NCBI GenBank assembly: GCA_023399055.1
Contig: JAEWQV010000027.1
Coordinates: 418,891 to 482,890, forward strand
Reading direction: 5' to 3'
Origin: Bacillota bacterium
Lineage (GTDB): Bacteria > Bacillota > Clostridia > Lachnospirales > Lachnospiraceae
DNA: 64,000 bases
How positions within the stretch are numbered: position 1 is the first letter of the stretch; each line of letters opens with the position of its first letter. A program made the position numbers and the translations under genes. The notes beneath the pieces were generated by a model, which worked only from the letters and a program-made list of their open reading frames with translations, was not told where the DNA came from and made no database searches. This document shows positions 41,598 to 52,026 of this stretch, piece by piece.

Positions 41598-42545
41598 ATG
41601 TCTAACTTTGTTACAGTGAAAAATTTAGTTAAGAATTATGGAGAATTGTGTGCGGTTGATAATTTAAGCTTTGCAGTAAAAACGGGTGAAATATTTGGTT
41701 TATTAGGTCCGAATGGAGCAGGAAAATCAACAACCTTAAGCGTTATTACAACCTTATCTGATTTTGAAAAAGGGGAGATTATTATCAATGGTTTTGATAT
41801 TCGAAAGGATAAGATTAAAATAAAGCAATTAATCGGTATGGTTCCGCAGGATATTGCAGTTTATGATCATTTGTCTGCCCTTGATAATGTTAAGTTTTTT
41901 GCATCTCTCTATGGACACGGTGGGTCAGAATTAATTAAGTCAGCAAAAGAAGCGTTAGATTTTGTAGGGTTATCGGATCGAATGAAGATGAAGCCAAAAC
42001 AAATGTCCGGTGGTATGAAACGCAGATTAAACATTGCTTGTGGAATTGCTCATGCTCCTAAATTAATTGTAATGGATGAACCTACCGTTGGGGTTGATGC
42101 GCAATCAAGAGAACATATTTTAAAATCCATTCAAACCTTAAGAGAACGAGGAACTACAGTGATCTATACCTCGCATTACATGAATGAGGTGGAGGAAATC
42201 TGTGATCGAATTGCAATCGTTGACAAAGGGCATCTGGTGGCAAGTGGAACAAAATCAGAGTTAGTATCCTTAGTAACGGATGTTCAATCCATTTATTTCG
42301 ACTCAAAGCTATCCAGTGATATGGAAGCCTCGCAGTTAAAGAAAAAGCTTAGTACAATGCCAGATGTTAAAGCGGTGGCTATTGATAATAATATCATCCG
42401 AATTGATGTTTCCATTGAAAAGAATACGATGAATATTATTCTACAACAGGTACTCTCCATGGGGCTACCAATAAAAAATATTAAAACAGAAGTTCCTAAC
42501 CTGGACACTATGTTTTTAACCTTAACTGGGCATGAATTACGTTAA
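41598..42545 (+). CDS. ABC-2 exporter ATPase, linearmycin-resistance type
   Basis: A 315-residue ATPase. Walker A GPNGAGKSTT, Q-loop MVPQD, signature MSGGMKRRLNIACGIAH, Walker B LIVMDEPTVGVD and H-loop YTSHYMNEV are intact. The C-terminal accessory domain continues to LTGHELR. With two permeases, a NarL-type sensor kinase and a regulator next door, the set matches the LnrLMN-LnrJK arrangement used against membrane-active polyene-like compounds. GGGAGGC lies 6 bases before the ATG. Two palindromes precede the operon. Confidence 0.92.
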   Translation: MSNFVTVKNLVKNYGELCAVDNLSFAVKTGEIFGLLGPNGAGKSTTLSVITTLSDFEKGEIIINGFDIRKDKIKIKQLIGMVPQDIAVYDHLSALDNVKFFASLYGHGGSELIKSAKEALDFVGLSDRMKMKPKQMSGGMKRRLNIACGIAHAPKLIVMDEPTVGVDAQSREHILKSIQTLRERGTTVIYTSHYMNEVEEICDRIAIVDKGHLVASGTKSELVSLVTDVQSIYFDSKLSSDMEASQLKKKLSTMPDVKAVAIDNNIIRIDVSIEKNTMNIILQQVLSMGLPIKNIKTEVPNLDTMFLTLTGHELR

Positions 42546-42648
42546 TATCTAAAGTGTAGGTATGATAACAGGGGTATTTTGATTAAATCTTTAGGTAACA
42601 GTATTTTACCTTTAAATTCGCAGTTATTTACAAAAAATGGAGGATGGC

Positions 42649-43773
42649 ATGTTTAATATTATAATGAAGGAGACAAAAGAATTTTTATATGACAGAACAA
42701 ATTTATTCTTTTTAATCCTATTTCCAATCATAATGATCTTTCTTCTGGGTAATCTGCTTTCTAATCTTGATAAAGCAGAAGATACCATTGGAGAAATTAA
42801 GATTCACTATAAAATAGACACAGAGGATGTCTTTTGGCAAGCGTCGATACAGGAATTTGTCAAAGAACTTGGTAAAGACAATTCCATGATTGTGTTGCAG
42901 CAAACAGATAATTTGGAAGAGTCTAAAGAACAGGCTGGTAAAGATGAAATTGCATGTGTTGTATTATTTACCGGAAGCCCTATGGAGCTTCAAATTTATG
43001 AAGGTAATAACAACATTAAGAATAAAGCTGTAAATGCTATTTTTAGCGGATTTATTCAGTCAAGTAAGGGGATACAGGCAGTATATTTGAGGAATCCTCT
43101 GCTTTTTCAAGAATCAGATAGTTTAAAGTCCGCAGGAGAACAAACTGATTATGTGCAGCAGAAGGATTTGGGTGTTAACAGAACTATGATTGATTATTAT
43201 GCAGTTAGCATGGTGGCTATGATTTCTTTTATGAGTGTTCTGGGTGGAGCGGGGGCATTTATGGGTGAGAGACAGAATAAGACCATTAACCGATTAATTC
43301 TGACACCAAAGAATAGAGTCCATGTTTTCCTTGGTAAAATGCTTGGTATGATACCACAGACAATTATACAGATAACCATCCTTATGGTGGTGAGCGTGTT
43401 TATCTTTAAGGCCAATTATGCTTCAACGGTAGAAGGGAATATCCTATTGTTTATGCTTTTTGTAGTCGTGACCCTTTGTATGATTTCCATTGGAGCAGTC
43501 ATTGGTATAGTTATAAAAGTAAACCCAATGGCTGTCCTATTTCCTATCCTATGGACGATGATGTTTTTAGGTGGTACTTATTCAAAAGAATTAAAAATCC
43601 CAGGCTTAACAGAAGTTATGCCAATTTATCAAATTCAACAAGCAGCATATGATTTAACGGTTTTTGGACATTATCAGAAGGCTATCCTTATTATTTTCGT
43701 GGCTGGCGCTTTAATGATTGTTGCCTTAGCAGCAGGGGCATTATTATTTAAGCACAAACAAGAGGAGAGATAG
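42649..43773 (+). CDS. ABC-2 type permease (first)
   Basis: A 374-residue exporter permease. An N-terminal helix (LFFLILFPIIMIFLLGNLL) is followed by a large extracellular domain of about 150 residues. Five C-terminal helices include MVAMISFMSVLGGAGAFMGE. The family signature of ABC-2 permeases, with MGERQNKTINRLILTP, precedes a transport core. The ATG at 42649 has GGAGG 5 bases upstream; the frame opens 12 bases earlier within that site. It presumably dimerises with the next permease. Confidence 0.88.
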   Translation: MFNIIMKETKEFLYDRTNLFFLILFPIIMIFLLGNLLSNLDKAEDTIGEIKIHYKIDTEDVFWQASIQEFVKELGKDNSMIVLQQTDNLEESKEQAGKDEIACVVLFTGSPMELQIYEGNNNIKNKAVNAIFSGFIQSSKGIQAVYLRNPLLFQESDSLKSAGEQTDYVQQKDLGVNRTMIDYYAVSMVAMISFMSVLGGAGAFMGERQNKTINRLILTPKNRVHVFLGKMLGMIPQTIIQITILMVVSVFIFKANYASTVEGNILLFMLFVVVTLCMISIGAVIGIVIKVNPMAVLFPILWTMMFLGGTYSKELKIPGLTEVMPIYQIQQAAYDLTVFGHYQKAILIIFVAGALMIVALAAGALLFKHKQEER

Positions 43774-43835
43774 AAATTGGATTGATCCAATTCAATTCAA
43801 AAGGATAGGCATTTAGGAAAGGAACGGTAGTTAAC

Positions 43836-44981
43836 ATGAAAAATATATGGTTATTAACTAAAATCAATATGAAGCGTAACCGACTGGGATTAGCATTGTC
43901 TATTATCTGCGGGATACTGTTATGTGTGATGTTAAACTTATTTGGCAATATGACATCACAAATTGGTGATAAAGTAATCTCCATTGGAGTAATTGATTAT
44001 GATAACAGTGAGTTATCCAAGGATTTTAAAGATTACTTAGTAAAGGATTTGAAATATCAGCTTATTGAACAGGAAACCTTTGATGAATTAAGTACAAAGT
44101 TGATTGATCGAAGAATATCCATTATAATAGAAATACCACAAGGAATGCAGACAAAATATGCCGCAGGCAATAAAGAAAATGTCATTGTTACTTCCCTGGA
44201 TGACTATGAAAATGCAGCCTATATGAAGGTTTATATTAATAACTATTTTAATAATATTGATTTGCTTTCCACGGCAGCGAATGGGGAGGAAGAGACATTT
44301 TTAAGTTTACTTAAGGATTATCAAAACACTACCATAAAAGTAACTCAAACCGCAGCGGTCACAATGGATCTGGAAGCAGAAGCTGGAAAGTTTGGATTTA
44401 TTAGTACCATTGGCTTTTTCTTAATGATCATATTTGCAATCAGTATTGTTTTCGATTTTATTATAGTAGATGATAGATTAAAAGGACTGTATAACAGAGT
44501 TCAAATAGCTCCGGTGAAACCGCTACACTACATTCTTGGAACTGGATTATTTGGATTAATTCTTTGTTTTATCATGGTTTTTATCTTCTGCGGATATGTA
44601 GCATATTCAGATATTAAAACCGGTGTTCCCCTATCTTCTTTAATAATAATCATGTCCTTATTCAGTGTATTTACTATTTGCTTTTCCTTAGCGGTTGCTG
44701 TAGTATTATTATCAAAAAATGCTATGACATCAATTGTAATAGGGTTTTCAACCATAGGTTGTATTCTTGGAGGAGCTTATTTTCCCATTGATATGGCACC
44801 TAAGGCAATGCAGAATATATCAAGAATATTGCCGCAGTTTTGGTTTATGGATGCATTTCGCAGCCTACAGGTAGATGTTCATGCCAATATTAATCCGCAC
44901 ATTATAATACTATCCTTATTTACGTTACTTTTCCTACTATTAGGCGCAGTTTCCTATGCCGGGCACTATAAAAGCAGTTAG
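43836..44981 (+). CDS. ABC-2 type permease (second)
   Basis: A 381-residue permease with the same plan: first helix (GLALSIICGILLCVMLNLFG), an extracellular domain of about 150 residues and five C-terminal helices. RLKGLYNRVQIAPVKPLHY is the conserved cytosolic loop, and GGAYFPIDMAPKAMQNIS is the late family motif. AAAGGAACGG precedes the ATG. The stop is followed almost at once by the sensor kinase gene. Confidence 0.88.
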   Translation: MKNIWLLTKINMKRNRLGLALSIICGILLCVMLNLFGNMTSQIGDKVISIGVIDYDNSELSKDFKDYLVKDLKYQLIEQETFDELSTKLIDRRISIIIEIPQGMQTKYAAGNKENVIVTSLDDYENAAYMKVYINNYFNNIDLLSTAANGEEETFLSLLKDYQNTTIKVTQTAAVTMDLEAEAGKFGFISTIGFFLMIIFAISIVFDFIIVDDRLKGLYNRVQIAPVKPLHYILGTGLFGLILCFIMVFIFCGYVAYSDIKTGVPLSSLIIIMSLFSVFTICFSLAVAVVLLSKNAMTSIVIGFSTIGCILGGAYFPIDMAPKAMQNISRILPQFWFMDAFRSLQVDVHANINPHIIILSLFTLLFLLLGAVSYAGHYKSS

Positions 44982-44993
44982 GTGGTACAAAAG

Positions 44994-46109
44994 GTGGAAA
45001 AGGCTTTACTTTTCTTTCAAGCAAAATTAGTTACGATAATTGCATCCTTTTTGATAACGCAAGCAACTAAGGCCGATACTACATTCGTGTTAATATCGAC
45101 GCTTAGTTTTGCCTGCGTTTTTGTATTTGAATTTTTGATTTCCATTACAATAAAAGAAAACAAGAAAATTATTATTAGTATCAATGGTATTACTTTAGTT
45201 GCCTGTTTTGCATTGGGGTCAGAGATATTCTACCCTCTGTTTGTTTTATGTATTGCTCAGTTGTTGGACTATCTAATCGATAATAGTATGTATTATTTTA
45301 TATTAGCGACTACCATAATCCTGTCATTTTTTATATTTCTTCCAGGAATCACAGTTTGTACATTAACATTTATTGAAATGGTATTAATTCTATATTGTCG
45401 TATACTTTTATTAAAGTATTCTGTCTTAAAAGTAACCAATGAAGAGCAGAAAATAACCATTCTAGAGCAAACTAAAAAAATTAATGATACAAAAAGTTTA
45501 ACTAAGACATTAAAATATACGGTTTCTATCGAAGAACGAAATCGAATTGCGGCTCGCATCCATGATCAATTAGGGCATGGTATTTCAGGAAGTATCTTAT
45601 TGTTAGAAGCAGCTATGTTGATATTGAAGGATCAACCGGATAAATCAGAGGCTAGTATCCAAAAAGCAATTACGAATCTTCGGGAAGGTGTGGATGAAAT
45701 CAGAGCCTCCTTACGTGAGGAAAGAGCTGGACATTACTTAATAGGAAAAAATGAGATTGCTGCAATGCTGGAAGAGTTTAAGGTTAATTACAATAAATCA
45801 ACGAAGTTTATTGCAAACGGTGATCTTAAAATGATTTCTCTGGAGGTATGGGCTTGCATTCACGATAATGTGAAGGAATGTTTGACCAATGTATTAAAAC
45901 ATTCCAATGCTTCTGAATTTGAACTACTAATAGAGATAAAGAATAAAGTTATTAAAGTTGAATATAAGGATAATGGAACTTCCAAAGAGAGTTTTGAAAA
46001 GGGTATCGGTCTGGAAGCCATTGAGGAAAGAACAATTATGTCAAAGGGAAGATGCTTTTTCACAAAGGGAGAAAAAGGCTTTAAGGTAACAAATATATTT
46101 ACTTATTAA
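44994..46109 (+). CDS. NarL-group sensor histidine kinase
   Basis: A 371-residue kinase. About six hydrophobic segments (residues 8-150) lie without a large outside domain, so it probably senses within the membrane. The HisKA_3 dimerisation/phosphorylation site is RIHDQLGHGISGS, followed by an ATPase domain with ECLTNVLKHSNAS and a GIGLEAIEER G-box. GTG at 44994 follows TTAGGTGG by 6 bases; GTG at 44982, directly after the permease stop, is the alternative. It pairs with the next regulator. Confidence 0.88.
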   Translation: MEKALLFFQAKLVTIIASFLITQATKADTTFVLISTLSFACVFVFEFLISITIKENKKIIISINGITLVACFALGSEIFYPLFVLCIAQLLDYLIDNSMYYFILATTIILSFFIFLPGITVCTLTFIEMVLILYCRILLLKYSVLKVTNEEQKITILEQTKKINDTKSLTKTLKYTVSIEERNRIAARIHDQLGHGISGSILLLEAAMLILKDQPDKSEASIQKAITNLREGVDEIRASLREERAGHYLIGKNEIAAMLEEFKVNYNKSTKFIANGDLKMISLEVWACIHDNVKECLTNVLKHSNASEFELLIEIKNKVIKVEYKDNGTSKESFEKGIGLEAIEERTIMSKGRCFFTKGEKGFKVTNIFTY

Positions 46110-46232
46110 CTCAATCTTCGCAGTAAATAAAATTGCTTTTGCTTGATTAAATCAGTATTTTAAGTGAATATAATATAAAAAGTGTGTGGATTTCTTTCTG
46201 GTTGAGTGGTTTGAATCCCCAAGGAGGTAGTA

Positions 46233-46862
46233 ATGATTCGAATTGTTATTGCAGATGATGATGCAATTATTCGCGAAGGATTAAAGATGATTATTGAGAC
46301 ACAGGCGGATATGGAGCTCGTCGGTGTGGCAACAGATGGAGCAGAGGCAGTCAAATTGTGTGAAAGTCTAACTCCGGATGTAACAGTTCTTGACATTCGT
46401 ATGCCAAACCTGGATGGTATCGATGCAGCAACTATTTTACTTAAGAATAATCTAACTGCACCATTGTTGCTAACCACCTTTGATGAACCTGATTTTATTC
46501 TACGTGCTTTAAAAGCAGGTGTAAATGGATATATATTAAAGAATAGTCCGGCACAGCGAATTCTTTCAGCAATTCGTGCAATTCATACGGGTGGAACAGT
46601 TTTTCAAGCTGATGTGCTGGAATTCATTCGTCAAAGAGTAATGAATCAAAACACGGAAGTAAGCTTATATGAAGCGATTTTAACACCAAGAGAGTTAGAA
46701 ATTGTAAAGCTGATTGCAGATGGTCTTTCTAATAAAGATATTGGTGATACGCTGTTTTTATCGAATGGGACGGTACGTAACCATATAAGTACGATTTTAG
46801 AAAAGACAGGTTTAGAGCATAGAACACAGTTAGCAATTCAGTATCTGAAAAACAGTAAGTAA
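46233..46862 (+). CDS. NarL/LuxR-family response regulator
   Basis: A 209-residue regulator. The receiver domain has acidic DDDA near the start, the phosphorylated Asp in TVLDIRMPN and Lys in ILKNSPAQ. The C-terminal LuxR helix-turn-helix reads LTPRELEIVKLIADGLSNKD then SNGTVRNHISTILEK. AAGGAGG precedes the ATG. It probably activates the ABC exporter operon through the palindromes at 41453-41483 (inference). Confidence 0.93.
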   Translation: MIRIVIADDDAIIREGLKMIIETQADMELVGVATDGAEAVKLCESLTPDVTVLDIRMPNLDGIDAATILLKNNLTAPLLLTTFDEPDFILRALKAGVNGYILKNSPAQRILSAIRAIHTGGTVFQADVLEFIRQRVMNQNTEVSLYEAILTPRELEIVKLIADGLSNKDIGDTLFLSNGTVRNHISTILEKTGLEHRTQLAIQYLKNSK

Positions 46863-46923
46863 ATAGATAAAGCATTCATCTATTACATAAAAAATTATCA
46901 AAAGATTATATTAGGAGAGATTA

Positions 46924-49578
46924 ATGAGCTGGCAAACAGAAGGTTCTGAATCAAAGCAGAGAGGACATTTAAAAATATTTTTTGGATATGCTTCAGGTGT
47001 AGGGAAAACCTATGCTTTATTAGATGATGCGCAGGTTCAGTATCAAAGTGGTGTTGATGTAATTGTAGGCTTTATTAAGCCAAATATGAAAACAGATACC
47101 GCAACACTTTTTAAAGACCTTCCCGTGCTACCTCCTAAACTTATTGGAGGTCCGAAAGAAGGAAAGAAAGAGTTTGACCTGGATGCCGCGCTCGAACGTA
47201 AGCCTAAATTAATCTTAGTGGATGAGTTGGAACACTCCAATTTACTTGGTGTACGAAATAGAAAAAGATACCAGGACATTGAAGAATTACTAAATGCTGG
47301 TATTGATGTTTACACCACAGTAAATGTAGAGAATATTGAAAGCTTAATGGATATTGTTCAAAGCATTACTTATGAATTTGTGACAGAAACTGTACCAGAT
47401 TACATTTTTGATCATGCCGATAAGGTAAAATTAATTGATATTGAACCGGATGAATTACTGCGCCGTCTAGAAAATGAGGCAGGAAGTATCCAAGCAAATG
47501 AAGAAAAAGCTGCTGAACGAAAGATACCCTCCAGAGAAACCTTAAGACTTCTTCGTGAAATTGCAATGCGTAAGGCAGCGGACCGAATTAGTCACGAAGG
47601 CGTCCCGGCAGACAAGAGGACAAGCACCAAAATATTAGTGTGTATCAGCAGTTCCCCCTCCTCTGCTCGTTGTATTCGCTGGTCTGCAAGACTTGCGGAA
47701 GCCTTTCATGCTCCCTGGGTGGTGTTGTATATTGAGAATAATGAGAGTGAAAAGCATACAAATGAGTATAAAAAAAGTTTTCAAGCTAATTTGGAGCTTG
47801 CAGAAGAATTAGGAGCAGAAGTAGCTACTTTAAATGGAAGTGATATTGCAACTACAGTCGCCCAGTATGCTAAGTTATCAGGAATTACCAATATTGTTAT
47901 AGGGAAAAGTAGAAATAAAAAAACCTTAAGAGGATTCTTTGAAACTGATTTAGAGGATAAATTAATTTCCTTATTGGACAATACTGAGATTCATATTATC
48001 CCGGATAGTATCACGAAAAAGAAATATCGAAGAAGTAGAATATTATTGCGTAAACGTCTTTCCTTTTCCTGGTATGATTTACTTAAAATGTTTGGTATCT
48101 TATTAATTACGACGCTGGTGGCTATCTTTCTTTCTGATTTTGAGTTGGGAAATCAGAACCTATACATGCTTTATATTTTATCCATATTATTAATTTCCAG
48201 AATGACGACCGGTTATATTTATGGGATTATTTCTTCCATTCTTTGTGTTTTAATTGATAATTATTTGTTTATGGAACCGTTTTTTACCTTAGACGTTCTA
48301 CAGACAGATTATCCAATTACATTTGTTGTAATGCTATTAACTGCGTTAATTACCAGTACTATGACGAACCGAATTAAAGCACAGGCAGAATTTGCACAGG
48401 ACCGGGAGCAGAGAATCGAGGTTCTATATGAGATTAATAAGAAGTTATTGGTAACCAGAGATCTTGAAAATATAGTCAGTATAACCAGTGAGTATATAAT
48501 GAAGATTTTTGATCGTTCGGTAATTTTCTATTTAAATGATCCGGTCAATGGCTTGGAGGGAATCATAGAGAGTGCTCCTGAGGATTTGGATACAGAGTAT
48601 CTTTCCTCTCCAGAAGAAAAGGCGGTTGCTCACTGGGTATTCGTAAACCAAAAATGGGCTGGTGCTGGAACTGACACTTCGACGAATTCTGCTGCTTATT
48701 ATATGCCGGTTACTTCCCAGGGAAATGTTCTTGGTGTTATCGGGATTTCCTGCAAAAATGAGGTGGCACTTAGTCACAACCATAAAACTTATCTTCGTCG
48801 AATTGCTTCTCTTGTGGCTATGGCATTGGAGCGTCAACGACTTTCTGATGAACAACGATCAATATTAATAGATACGGAAAAAGAGAAGATGAGAAGTAAT
48901 TTATTGCGAGCAATTTCACATGATTTAAGAACTCCGTTAACTGGGATTCTAGGGGCTAGCTCTGCAATCCTTGAGAATAAAGAGGCCCTTGATCAGGGCA
49001 CTAAGGATAAACTGCTTCATAACATAAAGGATGACTCACAGTGGCTGATTCGTATGGTAGAAAATCTATTGTCGGTTACTCGTATCAATGAGGATACCGC
49101 AAATGTAACTAAGACACCCGAAGCTGCTGAAGAAATTGTTGCTGCTGCAATCAGCAGAATGAGGAAACGTTTTCCGGAACAAAGAATTCATGTATCTGTT
49201 CCTGACGAACTTTTAATGGTCCCAATGGATGCAACTTTGATTGAACAGGTAATGATTAATTTGATTGAAAATGCCATAAAACATAGTGGAAATAAGATAA
49301 GTATTGAGGTATCTTTATACAAAGAGGGTAATATGGCAATGTTTGAGGTAAAGGATGACGGAGAAGGAATCTCGGATCAGATATTACCAAATTTATTTGA
49401 GGCATTTGCACATAATGGCAAGAAATCAGCGGATTCCTCCAGAGGCATGGGGATCGGTCTTTCCATTTGTAAATCTATTATAAATGCACATCAAGGCAAA
49501 ATTGAAGCTGCCAATCAATCGGAATCCGGAGCAGTATTTCGATTTTCACTACCATTACTGGGAGGAGACAATGAATAA
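46924..49578 (+). CDS. kdpD: KdpD sensor histidine kinase
   Basis: An 884-residue full-length KdpD. In order it has the KdpD domain with Walker A GYASGVGKTYALL and DELEHSNLLGVRNRKRYQDI, a universal-stress-protein domain (about 235-360), four membrane helices (about 395-490), a GAF-like domain, the HisKA motif RAISHDLRTPLTG and an ATPase domain (NLIENAIKHSG, GMGIGLSICK). It senses potassium limitation or osmotic state and signals to KdpE. No kdpFABC pump genes lie in the window. TTAGGAGAGA precedes the ATG. Confidence 0.95.
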   Translation: MSWQTEGSESKQRGHLKIFFGYASGVGKTYALLDDAQVQYQSGVDVIVGFIKPNMKTDTATLFKDLPVLPPKLIGGPKEGKKEFDLDAALERKPKLILVDELEHSNLLGVRNRKRYQDIEELLNAGIDVYTTVNVENIESLMDIVQSITYEFVTETVPDYIFDHADKVKLIDIEPDELLRRLENEAGSIQANEEKAAERKIPSRETLRLLREIAMRKAADRISHEGVPADKRTSTKILVCISSSPSSARCIRWSARLAEAFHAPWVVLYIENNESEKHTNEYKKSFQANLELAEELGAEVATLNGSDIATTVAQYAKLSGITNIVIGKSRNKKTLRGFFETDLEDKLISLLDNTEIHIIPDSITKKKYRRSRILLRKRLSFSWYDLLKMFGILLITTLVAIFLSDFELGNQNLYMLYILSILLISRMTTGYIYGIISSILCVLIDNYLFMEPFFTLDVLQTDYPITFVVMLLTALITSTMTNRIKAQAEFAQDREQRIEVLYEINKKLLVTRDLENIVSITSEYIMKIFDRSVIFYLNDPVNGLEGIIESAPEDLDTEYLSSPEEKAVAHWVFVNQKWAGAGTDTSTNSAAYYMPVTSQGNVLGVIGISCKNEVALSHNHKTYLRRIASLVAMALERQRLSDEQRSILIDTEKEKMRSNLLRAISHDLRTPLTGILGASSAILENKEALDQGTKDKLLHNIKDDSQWLIRMVENLLSVTRINEDTANVTKTPEAAEEIVAAAISRMRKRFPEQRIHVSVPDELLMVPMDATLIEQVMINLIENAIKHSGNKISIEVSLYKEGNMAMFEVKDDGEGISDQILPNLFEAFAHNGKKSADSSRGMGIGLSICKSIINAHQGKIEAANQSESGAVFRFSLPLLGGDNE

Positions 49579-50272
49579 TAATCTATTAATCTTACTGGTA
49601 GAGGATGAAATTGCAATAAGTAATTTTATTTCTACTGTACTTACACATAATAACTATCAGGTAATGAAAGCAGAAAAAGGGAAGGATGCCATTGCTTTAG
49701 CGTCAACCCATTGCCCGGACTTAATATTACTGGACCTTGGACTGCCTGATATTGATGGAATTGAGGTTATTAAAGCGATACGAGAATGGAGCAATATTCC
49801 GATTATAGTTGTGTCGGCACGTGGTTTCGAACGTGAGAAGGTGGAGGCGCTTGACCTGGGGGCAGATGATTATATTACAAAACCCTTTGGAACCTCGGAA
49901 TTGCTGGCTAGAATTAGAACAGCGGTGCGTCATAATGCTACGTTTCATAAGGGATCCCACACCATAGAGAGCAAGGTATGCATTGGAGGATTTTGTATTG
50001 ATTATGATAGAAGAGTAGTTAAAATAGATGAGAAAGAAGTGCACCTAACACCGATTGAATATAAGATTATCGTTTTGCTTTCCAAAAATGTTGGAAAGGT
50101 GCTAACTCATGATTTTATTATGAAGGAAATCTGGGGACCTTATTTGAATGAAAATCAGACCCTTCGTGTTAATATGGCGAATATCAGACGTAAAATCGAA
50201 GCAAATCCGGCAGAACCCAAGTATATCATTACAGAAGTAGGTGTAGGCTATCGCATGGTGGATGAAGCTTAA
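49571..50272 (+). CDS. kdpE: KdpE response regulator
   Basis: A 233-residue OmpR-type regulator. The receiver has VEDE, the phosphorylated Asp in LILLDLGLPD and Lys in YITKPFGTSELLARI. The winged helix reads LTPIEYKIIVLLSKNVGKVL and RVNMANIRRKIEANP. The ATG at 49571 overlaps the kdpD stop by eight bases and follows GGAGGAGAC, fixing the start. The target, normally kdpFABC, must be elsewhere in the genome or different. Confidence 0.94.
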   Translation: MNNNLLILLVEDEIAISNFISTVLTHNNYQVMKAEKGKDAIALASTHCPDLILLDLGLPDIDGIEVIKAIREWSNIPIIVVSARGFEREKVEALDLGADDYITKPFGTSELLARIRTAVRHNATFHKGSHTIESKVCIGGFCIDYDRRVVKIDEKEVHLTPIEYKIIVLLSKNVGKVLTHDFIMKEIWGPYLNENQTLRVNMANIRRKIEANPAEPKYIITEVGVGYRMVDEA

Positions 50273-50394
50273 CTTTTCTTATAATTTCATAAGTAATTTG
50301 GTATAAGTAGACTCTCAGGACAATATAATGTATCGTGAAAACAAGCTTAAAAGCTTTATGAACGGATTGTCTGCTTACGTATGGGAGGATGCTT

Positions 50395-51015
50395 ATGGAT
50401 ACAGCAAATAATGAAGATAAAATTGTACACCAGATAGAAAAGAGCTTATCAAATAATATTAATGAAGATCTTTTTATGACTGGTAGATTGTATGAGGATC
50501 AAAAATTTCCCAGTGTGAAGAGTAATACTGGCTTAATACCTGAAGATAGAAGAAAAAGTTCTTCATCCAAGGAAGAATATCCCCTTGTATCCAACGAACA
50601 TAGAATGGATTCCCAAGTGACATTATCTAGAGCTGAGTATATAAGGCAGGCAAGAGAAGCTTGTTTACGTCAGCTTAGTAGTTCACAGGTATATTCTAGG
50701 GCCTATGATGTAAATTATATGGAGAATGATACTCCAGTTCTTGAGGTAGAGGATAAGAATAACGCAAAAGAATGGGGACTCTTTCAAAAGACAAAAGCTA
50801 CAGATTATCCGGAGGAGACAGAACAGGATATAGCTTCCTTTCGTTCGCTTATGGTAAGAACTGTTTGTGCCATCTTACTTTTTGTAACTATTTTTGTCAT
50901 TGATAAGTTTGAAATTAAAGTTGGTAACATAACACATACAATGATACAGGAACATGTAACGGGAAACGATACGTTGCAGGAAGTTGAAAATTGGCTGGTG
51001 GGTTGGTTGGAATAA
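50395..51015 (+). CDS. Hypothetical protein with C-terminal membrane segment
   Basis: A 206-residue protein. The first 150 residues are hydrophilic and charged. Residues about 157-180 form one hydrophobic segment (VRTVCAILLFVTIFVIDKFE), and a short outside tail follows (VENWLVGWLE). I do not recognise the family. GGGAGG lies 6 bases before the chosen ATG; the ATG two codons upstream lies in that site. It is monocistronic with a very strong terminator. Confidence 0.7.
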   Translation: MDTANNEDKIVHQIEKSLSNNINEDLFMTGRLYEDQKFPSVKSNTGLIPEDRRKSSSSKEEYPLVSNEHRMDSQVTLSRAEYIRQAREACLRQLSSSQVYSRAYDVNYMENDTPVLEVEDKNNAKEWGLFQKTKATDYPEETEQDIASFRSLMVRTVCAILLFVTIFVIDKFEIKVGNITHTMIQEHVTGNDTLQEVENWLVGWLE

Positions 51016-51030
51016 GGCTTAATATTATAG

Positions 51031-51088
51031 GCTTCCCCTTAAAATAAAGTTCAAAGAACGAACTGTATTTTAAGGGGAAGCATTTTTT
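51031..51088 (+). terminator. Strong intrinsic terminator
   Basis: GCTTCCCCTTAAAATA at 51031-51046 pairs perfectly with TATTTTAAGGGGAAGC at 51066-51081. An inner AGTTC/GAACT stem extends it and ATTTTTT follows. The remaining 180 bases to the next gene show nothing else. Confidence 0.93.
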
Positions 51089-51268
51089 GTTCTTGAATGT
51101 GAGGTGATTCATAAGAAGGATGCACGCACATAAAACATATTACACAGAAAGCTCTCATATCACAGACAAAGAGAAAGGTCAGGGTTCTAGCATAAATAAA
51201 AGTGGATTTGTAATGTAAAATATGATAAATTGGGTTAGAAGAATTTAGGAATTTAAATAGGGGGAAGT

Positions 51269-51958
51269 ATGGAGACTGCAAATATACTCATTGTTGAGGA
51301 TAATGAAGACATTAATCGAATCTTATACCGTTATTTAAGTAAAGAAGGATATCAGGTAACCAGTGCCTTTTCTGGTACAGAGGCAAAACTTTTATTAAGT
51401 ATGAAGGCATATGATTTGGTGTTACTGGATTTAATGCTGCCAGGTATGTCAGGGGAGGAATTAATCCCGATTATTAGCAAGGATTCTAACACACCTATTC
51501 TTGTAATCTCAGCTAAGAGTACGTTAGAGGATAGAGTAAATGCCTTAAAAATAGGTGCCGATGATTATATTACAAAGCCTTTTGAACGAGAAGAGATTTT
51601 AGCCCGTGTAGAAGCGATTCTTCGCAGGACAATGGGAAATAAACAGAGTTCAAAGCAGGAAAAAGATTTGGAATTTAAGAAATTAATACTGAAAATACAT
51701 TCTCGCGAAGTGTTTGTGGACAACCATCTTATTACATTAACTGCTCATGAATTTGACATTTTGCATTTACTGATACAAAATCCGGACCGGGTATATACGA
51801 AGGATTTATTGTATGAGGAAATCTGGAAAGCGGGCTATTATGGTGAGGATAATACAATTAATGTTCACATTAGCAATATTCGAAAAAAGATCAAGGAATA
51901 CGACGAAGATTCCTATATTAAAACGGTATGGGGAATTGGGTTTAAGCTTGAGACTTAA
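51269..51958 (+). CDS. OmpR-family response regulator
   Basis: A 229-residue regulator. The receiver has VEDNEDI, Asp in LVLLDLMLPG and Lys in YITKPFEREEILARV. The winged helix reads LTAHEFDILHLLIQNPD and NVHISNIRKKIKEYD. It heads a module of regulator, ABC ATPase, permease and histidine kinase, an order typical of antibiotic- or lantibiotic-sensing and immunity systems. The start ATG follows a GGGGGAAG-type site. Confidence 0.93.
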   Translation: METANILIVEDNEDINRILYRYLSKEGYQVTSAFSGTEAKLLLSMKAYDLVLLDLMLPGMSGEELIPIISKDSNTPILVISAKSTLEDRVNALKIGADDYITKPFEREEILARVEAILRRTMGNKQSSKQEKDLEFKKLILKIHSREVFVDNHLITLTAHEFDILHLLIQNPDRVYTKDLLYEEIWKAGYYGEDNTINVHISNIRKKIKEYDEDSYIKTVWGIGFKLET

Positions 51959-52026
51959 TCTTTATACTTTCTTTAATATTTATTAAGTACTATTTAAGTA
52001 AATCGCTCTATACTGAACTTTGTTAG

